Shown: positions 32,011 through 40,853, numbered from the stretch's first letter. The stretch is DNA of 64,000 nucleotides from Muricoccus pecuniae (GCF_014199205.1 NZ_JACIJD010000002.1:124001-188000); one strand, 5' to 3'. Notes: a model not told the origin generated them from the sequence alone. Numbers and translations are program-made.

Positions 32011-33509
32011 ACGCCGTTCAGCGCCAGGAGGGCGGGGCGGCGCTCCGCATGGCCCTCGAGATCCGTCAGCGGAATGGCGTAGTCCCCCGTGAAGCAGGCA
32101 TCGCAGTAGCCGGGGTCCTTCGCGTCCCGGCCCTGGCGGCCGAGCGCGCGGTAGAGCCCGTCGAGCGAGATGAAGGCGAGGCTGTCCGCGCCGATGATGC
32201 GGGCCATCGCCGCCACGTCGTGCTTGGCGGCGAGCAGCTTCTCCCGCTCCGGCGTGTCGATGCCGTAGAAGCAGGAATGGGTCGTGGGGGGCGAGGAGAT
32301 GCGCATGTGCACCTCCTTCGCGCCGGCCTGGCGGACCATCTCGACGATCTTCTTCGAGGTGGTGCCGCGGACGATGGAGTCGTCCACCAGGATCACCCGC
32401 TTGCCCTGGAGCATCGCCCGGTTGGCCGAGTGCTTCAGCTTCACCCCGAGATGGCGGATCGTGTCGGTCGGCTCGATGAAGGTGCGGCCGACATAGTGGT
32501 TCCGGATGATCCCGAGCTCGAAGGGGATCCCGGCCTCGACGGCATAGCCCATGGCGGAGGGAACGCCGGAATCGGGCACGGGCACCACGACATCCGCCTC
32601 CACCCCGCTCTCGCGCGCCAGCTCCTGGCCGATGCGCTTGCGCGTCTCGTAGACGGGCGTGCCCTCCACCACGGAATCGGGGCGGGCGAAGTAGACGTAC
32701 TCGAAGATGCAGAAGCGGCTCGACGTGTGGGCGAAGGGCTTCACGCTCTGCACGCCGCTCCCGTCGATGACGACGATCTCGCCGGGCTCCACGTCGCGCA
32801 CGAACTCGGCGCCGACGATGTCCAGCGCGCAGGTCTCGCTCGCCAGCACCCAGCCCCGATTCCCCTCCGCGCCGAGGCGGCCGAGCACGAGCGGGCGCAC
32901 GCCCAGCGGGTCGCGCACGCCGATCAGCGCGCCATCGTGCAGGGCGACGAGGGAGTAGGCGCCGTCCACCTGCTTCAGCGCGTCGATCAGGCGATCCAGC
33001 ACGGTCGCGTAGAGCGAGATGGCGATGAGATGGACGAAGACCTCCGAATCCGTGGAGGACTGGAAGAGGCAGCCGCGGCGGACGAGCTGGCGGCGCAGCG
33101 CGAGCGCGTTGGTGAGGTTGCCGTTATGCGCCACCGCGAAGCCGCCGAAGGCGAAGTCGGCATAGAGGGGCTGCACGTTGCGCAGCGCCGTCTCGCCCGC
33201 CGTCGCGTAGCGGTTGTGGCCCACTGCCGCGCGGCCGGGCAGCATGGCCATCACCCGGGCATCCCCGAAGATGTCGCCGACGAGGCCGAGGCCCTTGTGG
33301 CTGCGGAACCCCTTGTCGCCGAGGGAGACGATGCCGGACGCCTCCTGCCCACGGTGCTGGAGCGCGTGGAGGCCGAGCGCGGTCAGCGCCGCCGCGTCGG
33401 GCGCGTTCCACACGCCGAAGACGCCGCACTCCTCGTGGAAGGCGTCATCCCCCTCGTCGCCCTCACGGGCGGCCGGCGAGGCGAACGGATTGGTCGTCAG
33501 CTCGGTCAT
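32007..33509 (-). CDS. purF: Amidophosphoribosyltransferase
   Basis: A 500-residue PurF, first committed enzyme of purine synthesis, making phosphoribosylamine from PRPP and glutamine. A propeptide of about 27 residues precedes the nucleophile: after HEE comes CGVFGVWN with Cys28, so self-processing is expected. The glutaminase part has HNRYATAGET and FAVAHNGNLTN; the PRPP loop is VILVDDSIVRGTTS near residue 360. Four-Cys Fe-S ligands of the Bacillus-type enzyme are probably present (FCIFEYVYF... and YCDACF). The cvpA gene lies four bases upstream, and the SDR overlaps the end. Confidence 0.95.
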   Translation of the reverse strand: MTELTTNPFASPAAREGDEGDDAFHEECGVFGVWNAPDAAALTALGLHALQHRGQEASGIVSLGDKGFRSHKGLGLVGDIFGDARVMAMLPGRAAVGHNRYATAGETALRNVQPLYADFAFGGFAVAHNGNLTNALALRRQLVRRGCLFQSSTDSEVFVHLIAISLYATVLDRLIDALKQVDGAYSLVALHDGALIGVRDPLGVRPLVLGRLGAEGNRGWVLASETCALDIVGAEFVRDVEPGEIVVIDGSGVQSVKPFAHTSSRFCIFEYVYFARPDSVVEGTPVYETRKRIGQELARESGVEADVVVPVPDSGVPSAMGYAVEAGIPFELGIIRNHYVGRTFIEPTDTIRHLGVKLKHSANRAMLQGKRVILVDDSIVRGTTSKKIVEMVRQAGAKEVHMRISSPPTTHSCFYGIDTPEREKLLAAKHDVAAMARIIGADSLAFISLDGLYRALGRQGRDAKDPGYCDACFTGDYAIPLTDLEGHAERRPALLALNGV

Positions 33510-33513
33510 CGGT

Positions 33514-34074
33514 TCAGATCCGGTTGCGCGCGGGAGGGCGCAACAGCTCCTCGGCGGTGGGCGCCCGGCCCGCGGGGGCGTCGGGCAGGCGGGGGCGGTA
33601 GCCGGCGGGGAGCCGGGCGTTCAGCCAGGCCGCGCCGTCGGCGATGAGAGGCAGGGAACGCGCGCCGCGCACTGGCTCGGGCCAGAGGGCGGGGTTCGGC
33701 ACGAAGGCCCCGGCGGCGATATAGGCAACCAGGATCACCACCGCACCCCGCCCGAGGCCGAAGACCACGCCCAGCGCCCGGTCCACCCCGCCGAGGACGG
33801 AGCTTTGCACCGAGCGGGCGATGAGCGCGATGATGATCTTCAGGATGATGAGGGTGACGACGAAAACCGCCGCCAGCGCCGCCACATCGGCCATCCAGGG
33901 CGCGGGGACGAGGTTCACGAACAGCCCCCGCATGCCGTCCAGCATGTAGAAGGCGAAGAAGATCGCGCCCACCCAGGCGCCGACGCCCAGGACCTCGCGG
34001 ACGAGGCCGCGCATGTAGCCGATCACGCCCGAGACGGCGATCAGGGCGAGGAGAACGGCATCAACCCAGGTCAT
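33514..34074 (-). CDS. cvpA: CvpA family membrane protein
   Basis: A 186-residue protein with four hydrophobic segments in the first 150 residues, beginning MTWVDAVLLALIAVSGVIGY, and the CvpA phrase MRGLVREVLGVGAWVGA. CvpA was named for colicin V production and takes part in envelope stress and filament-linked phenotypes; its molecular function is not settled. It lies directly upstream of purF, the arrangement known from many bacteria. I chose the ATG at 34074 over one four codons earlier because the family begins at 'TWVD'. A Pro-rich cytoplasmic tail follows the last span. Confidence 0.9.
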   Translation of the reverse strand: MTWVDAVLLALIAVSGVIGYMRGLVREVLGVGAWVGAIFFAFYMLDGMRGLFVNLVPAPWMADVAALAAVFVVTLIILKIIIALIARSVQSSVLGGVDRALGVVFGLGRGAVVILVAYIAAGAFVPNPALWPEPVRGARSLPLIADGAAWLNARLPAGYRPRLPDAPAGRAPTAEELLRPPARNRI

Positions 34075-34177
34075 TGCGCGCCGCATATAGCGATGCTGCG
34101 CCGCGGCGTCACGCGTGACGGTCCCGTGTCACCGCGGGGGAGACATGTGGGCAGGCCATGGGGCAGAGGGGGCCAGC

Positions 34178-35617
34178 CTATTCCGCCTCGGCCGGCTCGG
34201 GCTTCGGCTTCTCCTTCGGTCCCCGGCGGGGGCCGGCCGCGGCGGCAAAGGGGGCGACGAGGTCCGCCAGATGCCCCGTCTCGCTCAGCCTCAGCCCGTC
34301 GGGCGCCGAGAGGGCCCGCCCGCCCCGCGCCACGCGGCGGGGAAGGGTGGCGGCGGCGAAGCCGAGCTTGGCGGCTTCCCGCAGCCGCAACTCGGTCTGG
34401 GCGACCTGCCGGATCTCGCCGGAGAGGCCGACCTCCCCGAAGAACACGGCGTCGGGCGGGCAGGGCCGGTCCGTCGCGGCGCTGACGAGGGCGGCGGCGA
34501 CCGCCAGGTCCGCCGCGGGCTCACTGATCCGCAGCCCGCCGGCGATGTTGAGATAGACGTCGTTCATCCCGAGCGTCATCCGGCACCGACTCTCCAGCAC
34601 GGCGAGCAGCATGGAGAGGCGGCCGGAATCCCAGCCCACCACCTGCCGCCGGGGGCTGCCGCCCGCCGAGGGGGAGAGGAGGGCCTGCACCTCCACCAGC
34701 ACGGGGCGCGTCCCCTCCAGCCCGGCGAAGACGGCCGAGCCCGAGACGTTGCCGCGCCGCTCCGCGAGGAAGAGGGCGGAGGGGTTGGGCACCTCGGCCA
34801 ACCCCGTCTCCGTCATCTCGAAGACGCCGATCTCGTCGGTGGCGCCGAAGCGGTTCTTGGTGGCGCGGAGGATGCGGAACTGGTGGCCGCGATCGCCTTC
34901 GAAATAGAGGGTGGCGTCCACCATGTGCTCCAGCACGCGGGGGCCGGCGAGCGTGCCCTCCTTGGTCACATGGCCCACCAAGACGAGGGCGAAGCCGCGG
35001 GCCTTGGCCATGCGGCCGAGTTCGGCCGCGCAGGCGCGGACCTGGGAGACGGTGCCGGGCGCCGAATCGAGGCTGTCGAGCCAGACGGTCTGGATCGAGT
35101 CCATGATGACCAGCCCGACATCGCGCTCCTCCTCCAGGCTGGCGAGGATGTCGCGGAGCGAGGAGGCGGCGGCGAGGCCCAGCGGGGCGCCGGAGACGCC
35201 CAGGCGCAGGGCGCGCAGCCGCACCTGCTCGATCGCCTCCTCGCCCGAGATGTAGAGGGTGCGCTTGCCCGCTTCGGCCACCCGCGCCGCGGCCTGGAGG
35301 AGGATGGTGGACTTGCCGATGCCGGGGTCCCCGCCCACCAGCACCACCGATCCCGGCACGAAGCCGCCGCCGAGCACGCGGTCCAGCTCCGCCATGCCCG
35401 TGCGGGTGCGGGGCGGGGGGGAGGAATGGCCCTTGAGCGCCACGAACTCCACCTTCCGCCCGCCCAGGGAGGCGGCCTTGGTGGGGCCGGGGACGCGGCT
35501 CTCCACCACCTCCTCGGCCAGGGTGTTCCAGGCGCCGCAGCCCTCGCACTTGCCCTGCCACTTCGGGTGGACGGTGCCGCAGGACTGGCAGACGAAGCGG
35601 TGCGAGGCTTTGGCCAA
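34178..35617 (-). CDS. radA: DNA repair protein RadA
   Basis: About 479 residues. The N-terminal zinc finger is FVCQSCGTVHPKWQGKCEGC, followed by the RecA-like core with Walker A GGDPGIGKST and the RadA-specific KNRFG motif in RATKNRFGATDEIG; the C-terminal Lon-protease-like domain follows (VYLNIAGGLRISEPAADLAV). RadA is a hexameric helicase for branch migration in recombination. I use the TTG at 35617 (reading (M)AKASHRFVC), which gives the normal RadA N-terminus; the frame stays open for another 133 codons upstream without any family match. The C-terminus is Lys/Pro/Glu-rich and probably disordered. Confidence 0.92.
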   Translation of the reverse strand: MAKASHRFVCQSCGTVHPKWQGKCEGCGAWNTLAEEVVESRVPGPTKAASLGGRKVEFVALKGHSSPPPRTRTGMAELDRVLGGGFVPGSVVLVGGDPGIGKSTILLQAAARVAEAGKRTLYISGEEAIEQVRLRALRLGVSGAPLGLAAASSLRDILASLEEERDVGLVIMDSIQTVWLDSLDSAPGTVSQVRACAAELGRMAKARGFALVLVGHVTKEGTLAGPRVLEHMVDATLYFEGDRGHQFRILRATKNRFGATDEIGVFEMTETGLAEVPNPSALFLAERRGNVSGSAVFAGLEGTRPVLVEVQALLSPSAGGSPRRQVVGWDSGRLSMLLAVLESRCRMTLGMNDVYLNIAGGLRISEPAADLAVAAALVSAATDRPCPPDAVFFGEVGLSGEIRQVAQTELRLREAAKLGFAAATLPRRVARGGRALSAPDGLRLSETGHLADLVAPFAAAAGPRRGPKEKPKPEPAEAE

Positions 35618-35741
35618 GGGGTGCCCGATCAGGAACGAAAGGTGGACATCCCGGATGTAGCGCGGGGAGGGGGCGGATAGAAGGGACAAGGAGGCTTCCG
35701 GGGGCGCATCATCTCGCCGCAACTCGACGGAGGTGCCTTCC

Positions 35742-36140
35742 ATGACCCCTGAACTCCGCCTGCTCGCCTGGAGCGTCGTGCTCGGCCTCGTGCACATCAT
35801 CGCCGCGGCAGCGGCGGCGACGCGGCAGCGCCCGGGCGGCCTCGCCTGGGCCGCCGGCGCGCGGGACGAGCCGCAGCCGCCCCCGTCGGGCGTGGCCGCG
35901 CGGCTGACGCGGGCGCGGGACAACTTCCTGGAGACCTTCCCCCTCTTCGCCGCCGCCCTCCTGGCCGCGCATCTCGCCGGGCGCTCGGGCGGGATGACGA
36001 GCTGGGGCGCGCTCATCTATTTCTGGGCGCGGGTGGCCTACCTGCCGCTCTACGCGGCGGGGGTGCCGATGATCCGCTCCGTCGTCTGGGGCGCGGCGAT
36101 GGTGGGGCTGGTGATGGTGCTGCTCTCCCTCTTCGGGTGA
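35742..36140 (+). CDS. MAPEG family membrane protein
   Basis: A 132-residue protein with four hydrophobic segments and the MAPEG phrase RARDNFLETFPLFAAALLAAH near the middle, followed by FWARVAYLPLYAAGVPMIRSV. MAPEG proteins include membrane glutathione transferases and leukotriene synthases, but bacterial members of this short type are mostly uncharacterised. GGAGG lies eight bases before the ATG at 35742, which decides the start over a GTG nine bases upstream. It is divergent from radA. A repetitive hairpin array follows its stop directly. Confidence 0.85.
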   Translation: MTPELRLLAWSVVLGLVHIIAAAAAATRQRPGGLAWAAGARDEPQPPPSGVAARLTRARDNFLETFPLFAAALLAAHLAGRSGGMTSWGALIYFWARVAYLPLYAAGVPMIRSVVWGAAMVGLVMVLLSLFG

Positions 36141-36147
36141 GCCCTGC

Positions 36148-36214
36148 TCACCCGGGGCGAGGCGCTCGCCCGGGGCGAGGCGCTCGCCCGAGGTGAGGCA
36201 CTCACCCCGGGTGA
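36148..36214. repeat. 18-base tandem array with flanking inverted arms
   Basis: Units of 18 bases start at 36151, 36169 and 36187: CCCGGGGCGAGGCGCTCG twice, then the diverged CCCGAGGTGAGGCACTCA, with a partial fourth copy. Each contains the hairpin GGCGAG-GCG-CTCGCC. The whole array is bracketed by perfect inverted arms TCACCCGGGG (36148-36157) and CCCCGGGTGA (36205-36214). It lies between convergent genes (MAPEG and SPL-like), so it may serve as a bidirectional terminator. Confidence 0.75.
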
Positions 36215-36222
36215 AGGCAGGC

Positions 36223-37299
36223 TCAGGTGAAGTAGAGCACCCGCGCGCCCGGCAGGTGGCGCGCGACGGCTCCCTCCAGCTCGCGCCGCAGCTCGCCCAT
36301 CAGCTCGCGCGGGAAGACGTATTTCACCGAGCCGAACTTCGTCGTCTTCCGCGTGCGCTGGGCCGGGTCCATCTCCAGCCCGCTGCCGGGATACCAGCCC
36401 TGCAGCACCTCCCGCGATCCCTCGGTGAAGCGGTGGGTGATCAGCTCCACCGTCAGGTCGGGGTCCGGCGCGCCCGCCAGCGCGGCGGCGCAATCCGCCA
36501 GCAGCGCGTCATAGGCCTCCCGCCAGTCCGGCAGGTTGAGGATGGGGGCGACGGTCAGGCCGATGCGGTAGCCCGCCAGGGCCGCCTTCCGCATCGCGGC
36601 CAGGCGGTTCCGCACCCGCGGCGCCCCGCCCTCGAAGCGCTCGGCGGCGCGGGCGTTGATGGAGAAGCGGATGCGGGTTCGGCGGCCGTGCGGCAGGGCC
36701 AGCAGGGGATCGATCGCGTCGTACTTCGTGGTGAAGCGGAGCTGCGCCTCGGCGTCCCAATCGCCGAAGAAGCGGATCGTCTCGGCGAGCGAGCCGGTGA
36801 TGTGCTCGATCCCCAGGGGATCGGTGTAGCAGGAGGCTTCGAAGGTCGTGCCCTCCGCCATGCGCGCGGCGTTGCGGGAGGTGACCTGCCCCTGGCCCAG
36901 CAGCGGCGGCAGCGCGGCCAGGATCTCCGGCAGGTTGGCATAGGCGCGGATGATCGGCGGCCCGGCGAGCGAGCCCGCGAGGTAGCAGTAGGAGCAGTGG
37001 GCCGGGCATCCCTCGGCGAGGTCGAAGCGCCAGTCCGCGCTCGGCGGGATGGGCTGCGGCTTCCGGCGACTGGGGGAGGCGACCACCACGGCCATGGTGG
37101 TCTTCGCGTCGCGATAGGTGTCGGGCAGGCCGGTCAGCCGGTCCGCCTTCAGGCGCACGACCTCCGCGCCGAGGGCCGCCGCGCGCTCCGCCATCGCTGC
37201 CCCCTGCGGCCAGGAGAGGGCGGAGGGCGTGACGAGAAGGCGCCTGGGCTTCCAGAGCGGGTGCGCGCGGGCGGGGGCCTCCATCACGTCAGAAGGCAT
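36223..37299 (-). CDS. splB: Spore photoproduct lyase-like radical SAM protein
   Basis: About 358 residues, with the radical SAM cluster motif C-x3-C-x2-C at Cys98, Cys102 and Cys105 (EGCPAHCSYCYL). Downstream, FEASCYTDPLGIEHITGSL carries Cys157 at the place of the hydrogen-donor Cys of Bacillus SplB (FEASC.SD.VGIDHLT, from memory), followed by LRFTTKYDAIDPLL, RTRIRFSINA and VELITHRFT; the protein ends YFT like SplB. These residues fit DNA-lesion repair by SAM radical chemistry. The lineage does not sporulate, so another thymine-dimer-like lesion is probable. The start overlaps the next gene by 11 bases; an ATG at 37284 would avoid this. Confidence 0.85.
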   Translation of the reverse strand: MPSDVMEAPARAHPLWKPRRLLVTPSALSWPQGAAMAERAAALGAEVVRLKADRLTGLPDTYRDAKTTMAVVVASPSRRKPQPIPPSADWRFDLAEGCPAHCSYCYLAGSLAGPPIIRAYANLPEILAALPPLLGQGQVTSRNAARMAEGTTFEASCYTDPLGIEHITGSLAETIRFFGDWDAEAQLRFTTKYDAIDPLLALPHGRRTRIRFSINARAAERFEGGAPRVRNRLAAMRKAALAGYRIGLTVAPILNLPDWREAYDALLADCAAALAGAPDPDLTVELITHRFTEGSREVLQGWYPGSGLEMDPAQRTRKTTKFGSVKYVFPRELMGELRRELEGAVARHLPGARVLYFT

Positions 37300-38353
37300 A
37301 GCGCACCCGGCAATAGGGCATGCGCGCGGCGAGCAGTTCCTTGAAGCGCGCGAGCCAGCGGCCCTTCCAGCCCGTGCGGTAGCGAAGGTTCACCCCGCCG
37401 CCCTCAGAGACCTTTTCCTCCTGGATGTCGGGGCGCCAGAGAAGCTCTTCCGCCCTGGGGTGCCAGGCGAGGTTGATCTCGTGCAGGCCCTGGTTGTGGG
37501 TGAGCATGATGATCTCCGCCGCCAGCCCCTCCTTCACCTGATCGGGCAGCACGTCGTCGAGTTCGGCGAAGAGCTCGCCCCACTCGGCCTCCCATCCCTC
37601 GCGCAGCACGACGGGGGAGAAGTTGAGGTGCATCTCGTATCCCGCGCGGTGCAGCTCCGGGATCGCCGCAATGCGCTCGGCCACGGGCGAGGTGCGGACA
37701 TCCAGCAGCTTCGCCATGCCCGCCGGCATGAGGGACATGCGGATGCGCGTGCGCCCGCGGGGGTCGTAGTCGAGTAGGTCGCGGTTCACCCATTTCGTCG
37801 CGAAGCTGCCCTTGGCGTTGGGCAGGTCGCGGAAGGCCGCGACGAGGTCGCGCACGTTGTCGGAGATGGCGGCGTCCACCGAGAGGTCGCCGTTCTCGCC
37901 GAGATCGTAGACCCAGTCGCGAGGGTCCACCTGGTTCGGCTCCGCCTTCGGCCCCTGCCGCGCGGCGTGGCGGGCGATGGCGGCGGTGATCTCCTCGATG
38001 TTCACGAAGACCGAGATCGGGTTCGAGTGGCCCTTGCGCCGCGCGACGTAGCAGTAGGCGCAGGCCATGGCGCAGCCATTGGAGGAGGATGGCGCGATGA
38101 AGTCCGCGCTGCGCCCGTTCGGCCGGAAGGCGAGGCTCTTCTTCACCCCGAGCACGAGCGAGCCGCGCTTGGCCCGGAGATAGTCGCCGGGATCGCCCTC
38201 CCGCAGCTCGGGGATGCGCCAGTGGGAGGCGACCTCGATCCGCTCGGCCCGGGGAAAGCGGGCCAGCACTTCCCGGCCCCGCGCGTATCCCTCCACGGCG
38301 GGCTCCAGGTAGATCCGGGCGATGTCGAGCAGCGTGGGCGGGGGGCCGTTCAT
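37289..38353 (-). CDS. SPL-family radical SAM protein, divergent paralogue
   Basis: A 354-residue radical SAM protein related to spore photoproduct lyase and to its neighbour. The cluster motif is at Cys94, Cys98 and Cys101 (NGCAMACAYCYV). Family similarity continues in GSFATKWVNRDLL, RTRIRMSLMP and LHLNFSPVVLREG-like segments. Where the neighbour has FEASC, this protein reads LSVDAAISD, so the donor Cys appears replaced by Ala. It may act on a different substrate, or form a two-protein system with the adjacent SplB-like protein. Both genes lie on the minus strand and overlap, arguing for joint use. Confidence 0.82.
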   Translation of the reverse strand: MNGPPPTLLDIARIYLEPAVEGYARGREVLARFPRAERIEVASHWRIPELREGDPGDYLRAKRGSLVLGVKKSLAFRPNGRSADFIAPSSSNGCAMACAYCYVARRKGHSNPISVFVNIEEITAAIARHAARQGPKAEPNQVDPRDWVYDLGENGDLSVDAAISDNVRDLVAAFRDLPNAKGSFATKWVNRDLLDYDPRGRTRIRMSLMPAGMAKLLDVRTSPVAERIAAIPELHRAGYEMHLNFSPVVLREGWEAEWGELFAELDDVLPDQVKEGLAAEIIMLTHNQGLHEINLAWHPRAEELLWRPDIQEEKVSEGGGVNLRYRTGWKGRWLARFKELLAARMPYCRVRYAF

Positions 38354-38448
38354 CCGTCCCTGGATATGGGGGCGCCCCGCCGGGCGGACAGGTGGCGGGG
38401 GCGTCCTCCCAGCCTATCTTGGGGCGGGACATGGGGCAGGGAACGCGG

Positions 38449-39282
38449 ATGCGGGATGCGGTGGCGCGCGGCGGCGGGGGAGCAGGGCTCGCGGCGCGGC
38501 GGATCTGGGGGATGATGTACCGCCACCTCGCCCTCTTCCGCCGCTCCTGGCCGCGGCTGGTGGAGCTCGCCTACTGGCCCGTGCTGCAGATGGTGGTCTG
38601 GGGCTTCGTCACGGCCTATGTCGCGGGCGTCCAGGCGAATGCGGCGAGCCTCGCGGCCGGGGTCCTGCTCGGCGGCGTGCTGCTCTGGGAGGTCGCGCTG
38701 CGGAGCCAGATGGGCTTCTCCATCTCCTTCCTGGAGGAGATCTGGTCCCGCAACCTCGGCCACGTCTTCGTCTCCCCCCTCCGCCCCTGGGAGCTGGTGG
38801 CGGCGCTGGTGGGGATGAGCGCGATCCGCATGCTGGTGGGCGTGCTGCCGGCGGTGCTGCTCGCCTGGCTCCTCTACGGCTTCGGCCTCTTCTCCCTCGG
38901 CCCGGTGGTGGTTCTGTTCTTCGCGGCGCTGATGGTGATGGGCTGGGCGGTGGCGCTGGGGGTGACGAGCCTCATCCTCCGCCACGGCGCGGGGGCGGAG
39001 GCGCTGGCCTGGTCGCTCATGTTCGGCCTCGCCCCGCTCTCGGCGGTGTTCTACCCCGTCTCCGTCCTGCCGGAATGGCTGCGGCCCGTGGCGCTGGCCA
39101 CCCCCTCCGCCCATGTCTTCGAGGGGATGCGCGCGGCGCTGACCGAGGGGCGGATCGCCTGGGGGCATCTCGGCTGGGCCTTCGGGCTGGACCTCGTCTG
39201 GCTCGCCGCCATGGCCTGGCTGTTCATGTGGCAGTTCCGCCGGGCGCGGGAGCGGGGCGCGCTGCTCACCATCGGGGAATAG
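38449..39282 (+). CDS. ABC-2 type transporter permease
   Basis: A 277-residue permease with about six membrane spans. The family features are the N-terminal RHLALFRRSWPRLVELAYWPVLQMVVWGF and the late APLSAVFYPVSVLPEWLRPVALATPSAHVFEGMR, typical of ABC-2 exporters of drugs, lipids or polysaccharides. No ATP-binding partner gene adjoins it in this window, which is unusual. I chose the ATG at 38449 (AGGGAA five bases before); 38431 and 38392 are in-frame alternatives. It is divergent from the SPL-family genes and followed closely by the histidine-phosphatase gene. Confidence 0.82.
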   Translation: MRDAVARGGGGAGLAARRIWGMMYRHLALFRRSWPRLVELAYWPVLQMVVWGFVTAYVAGVQANAASLAAGVLLGGVLLWEVALRSQMGFSISFLEEIWSRNLGHVFVSPLRPWELVAALVGMSAIRMLVGVLPAVLLAWLLYGFGLFSLGPVVVLFFAALMVMGWAVALGVTSLILRHGAGAEALAWSLMFGLAPLSAVFYPVSVLPEWLRPVALATPSAHVFEGMRAALTEGRIAWGHLGWAFGLDLVWLAAMAWLFMWQFRRARERGALLTIGE

Positions 39283-39322
39283 GGGCCTCGCCGCGGGGGT
39301 GGGGGTGTCGTATGGGGCCGGG

Positions 39323-39949
39323 ATGACGGACACGACCCGCATCTTCCTCATCCGCCACGCCCTGGTGGAGGCCTCCGCGCGACTGACCGCCTACGGCTCC
39401 ATGGATGTCGCTCTCTGCCAGGACACGCTGGTGCGCGAGCGCCCGGCCCATGCCTGGCTGGCGGCGCGCGTGCCGCCGGGGGCGCGCTGGTACTGCACCC
39501 CGCTCGCCCGCACCCGCGCGACGGCCATGGCGATCTTCGCCGCCGGCTACCCGGAGGCGGAGCTGACCGACCTCCCGCATTTCGTGGAGCAGCACCTCGG
39601 CGAGTGGCAGGGCCTGACCCACGAGGAGTTCACCGCCGTCCTGCGCGACCCGCCCCACCCCTTCTGGAACCACGGCGCGGACGAGCGCCCCCCGGGGGGC
39701 GAGAGCCTGTCGGAGGTGGTGGACCGCGTCGGCCCCACTCTGGAGGCGGTGGCGGACGAGAACCCCGGCGGGGACGCGGTGATCGTGGCCCATGGCGGCT
39801 CGATCCGCGCGGCGCTGGCCCATGCCTGCGCGCTAACCCCCTACCAGGCGCTCCAGTTCAGCGTGAAGAACCTCTCCCTCACCCGGCTGGAGCGGGAGCG
39901 GGGCCACTGGCGCGTGGGAACGGTGAACGAGGAGCCGCCGCCCGGCTGA
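39323..39949 (+). CDS. Histidine phosphatase family protein
   Basis: A 208-residue phosphoglycerate-mutase-like phosphatase. The phosphoacceptor motif is IRHALVE (the common RHG is RHA here), the second Arg is in YCTPLARTRATA, the acid in EQHLGEWQGLTHEE, and the second His in VIVAHGGSIRAALAH. It would remove phosphate from a small molecule (CobC- or GpmB-like proteins share this plan). The start is ATG 39323; the frame extends eight codons upstream without support. It follows the ABC-2 permease gene by 40 bases. Confidence 0.87.
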   Translation: MTDTTRIFLIRHALVEASARLTAYGSMDVALCQDTLVRERPAHAWLAARVPPGARWYCTPLARTRATAMAIFAAGYPEAELTDLPHFVEQHLGEWQGLTHEEFTAVLRDPPHPFWNHGADERPPGGESLSEVVDRVGPTLEAVADENPGGDAVIVAHGGSIRAALAHACALTPYQALQFSVKNLSLTRLERERGHWRVGTVNEEPPPG

Positions 39950-40053
39950 GGGCGGCCCGCCGCCGGCCGAAACGACGGGCGAGGCGCGCCCTGGCCTTGC
40001 CGCGATCGAACCGGTAGTCTCTCGCCAAGGCAAGGGGTTGGGGGAAGAACTTC

Positions 40054-40845
40054 ATGCGATGCAAGATCATTGGGCTGGTGGCCCTGGCCGCCATCGCCCT
40101 GGGCCAGCCGCGCGCGGCCCTCGCGCAGACGGAGCAGCAGGCGCTCGTGGACCGCGCCACCATCACCGTGCAGGAGATGCTGGGCTCGGGCGACCCGAAC
40201 GTGCTGAAGGACGCCAACGGCATGCTCCAGCGGGCGCGGGCCGTGATGATCTGCCCCCGGATCTTCCGCGCGGGCTTCGTCTTCGGCGGACAGGGCGGCG
40301 ACTGCGTGCTGACGGCGCGGGACGGCGCGGGCTCCTGGTCCTCCCCCGCCTTCTACACCATCGGCTCCGCCAGCTTCGGCCTGCAGATCGGCATCCAGGA
40401 CATGCAGGTCATGATGATGATCCTGACGCAGAAGGGGCTGAACGCCGTCCTCGACAGCCAGTTCAAGATCGGAGCGGACGCCTCCGTCGCGATCGCGGCC
40501 ATCGGCGGGGGCATCGCGGGGGCGACGACCGCCGCGGTGGGCGCCGACATCGTCAGCTATGCCCGCACGCGCGGCCTCTATGCCGGCATCTCGCTGGAGG
40601 GCTCGCTGCTGAGCAGCCGCAGCGAGTTCAACCAGGGCTATTACGGCCGCCCCGCCGGGCCGCGGCAGATCGTGATGGAGATGCAGGCGCACAACCCCGC
40701 CGCGGACGCGCTCCGCGCCGCGCTGATGCGCTTCGGCCCGGGCGGGCCCGCCGCGGCGCCCATGGCCGCCATGCCCGCCCAGCCCGGGACGATGGGGATC
40801 CAGGCGGCGCCCAGCGGCACCGTCATGCGGGAGCAGCTTCGCTGA
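40054..40845 (+). CDS. SYLF domain lipid-binding protein (exported)
   Basis: A 263-residue exported protein with a signal peptide (MRCKIIGLVALAAIALGQ, cleavage near ALAQ) and a SYLF/YSC84 domain: CPRIFRAGFVFGGQGGDCVL, SPAFYTIGSASFGLQIGIQ, MILTQKGLNAVL and GGIAGATTAAVGADIVSYARTRGLYAGISLEGS. SYLF proteins bind phosphoinositides in eukaryotes; bacterial ones are periplasmic and poorly understood. A Met/Pro/Ala-rich C-terminal tail is probably disordered. A perfect hairpin lies shortly after its stop. Confidence 0.88.
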   Translation: MRCKIIGLVALAAIALGQPRAALAQTEQQALVDRATITVQEMLGSGDPNVLKDANGMLQRARAVMICPRIFRAGFVFGGQGGDCVLTARDGAGSWSSPAFYTIGSASFGLQIGIQDMQVMMMILTQKGLNAVLDSQFKIGADASVAIAAIGGGIAGATTAAVGADIVSYARTRGLYAGISLEGSLLSSRSEFNQGYYGRPAGPRQIVMEMQAHNPAADALRAALMRFGPGGPAAAPMAAMPAQPGTMGIQAAPSGTVMREQLR

Positions 40846-40853
40846 TACCCTGA

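Noticed and set aside
32049-33647. A 532-codon plus-strand frame opposite purF
   Set aside because: The translation is His/Asp/Arg-rich with no fold, while purF on the other strand is complete.
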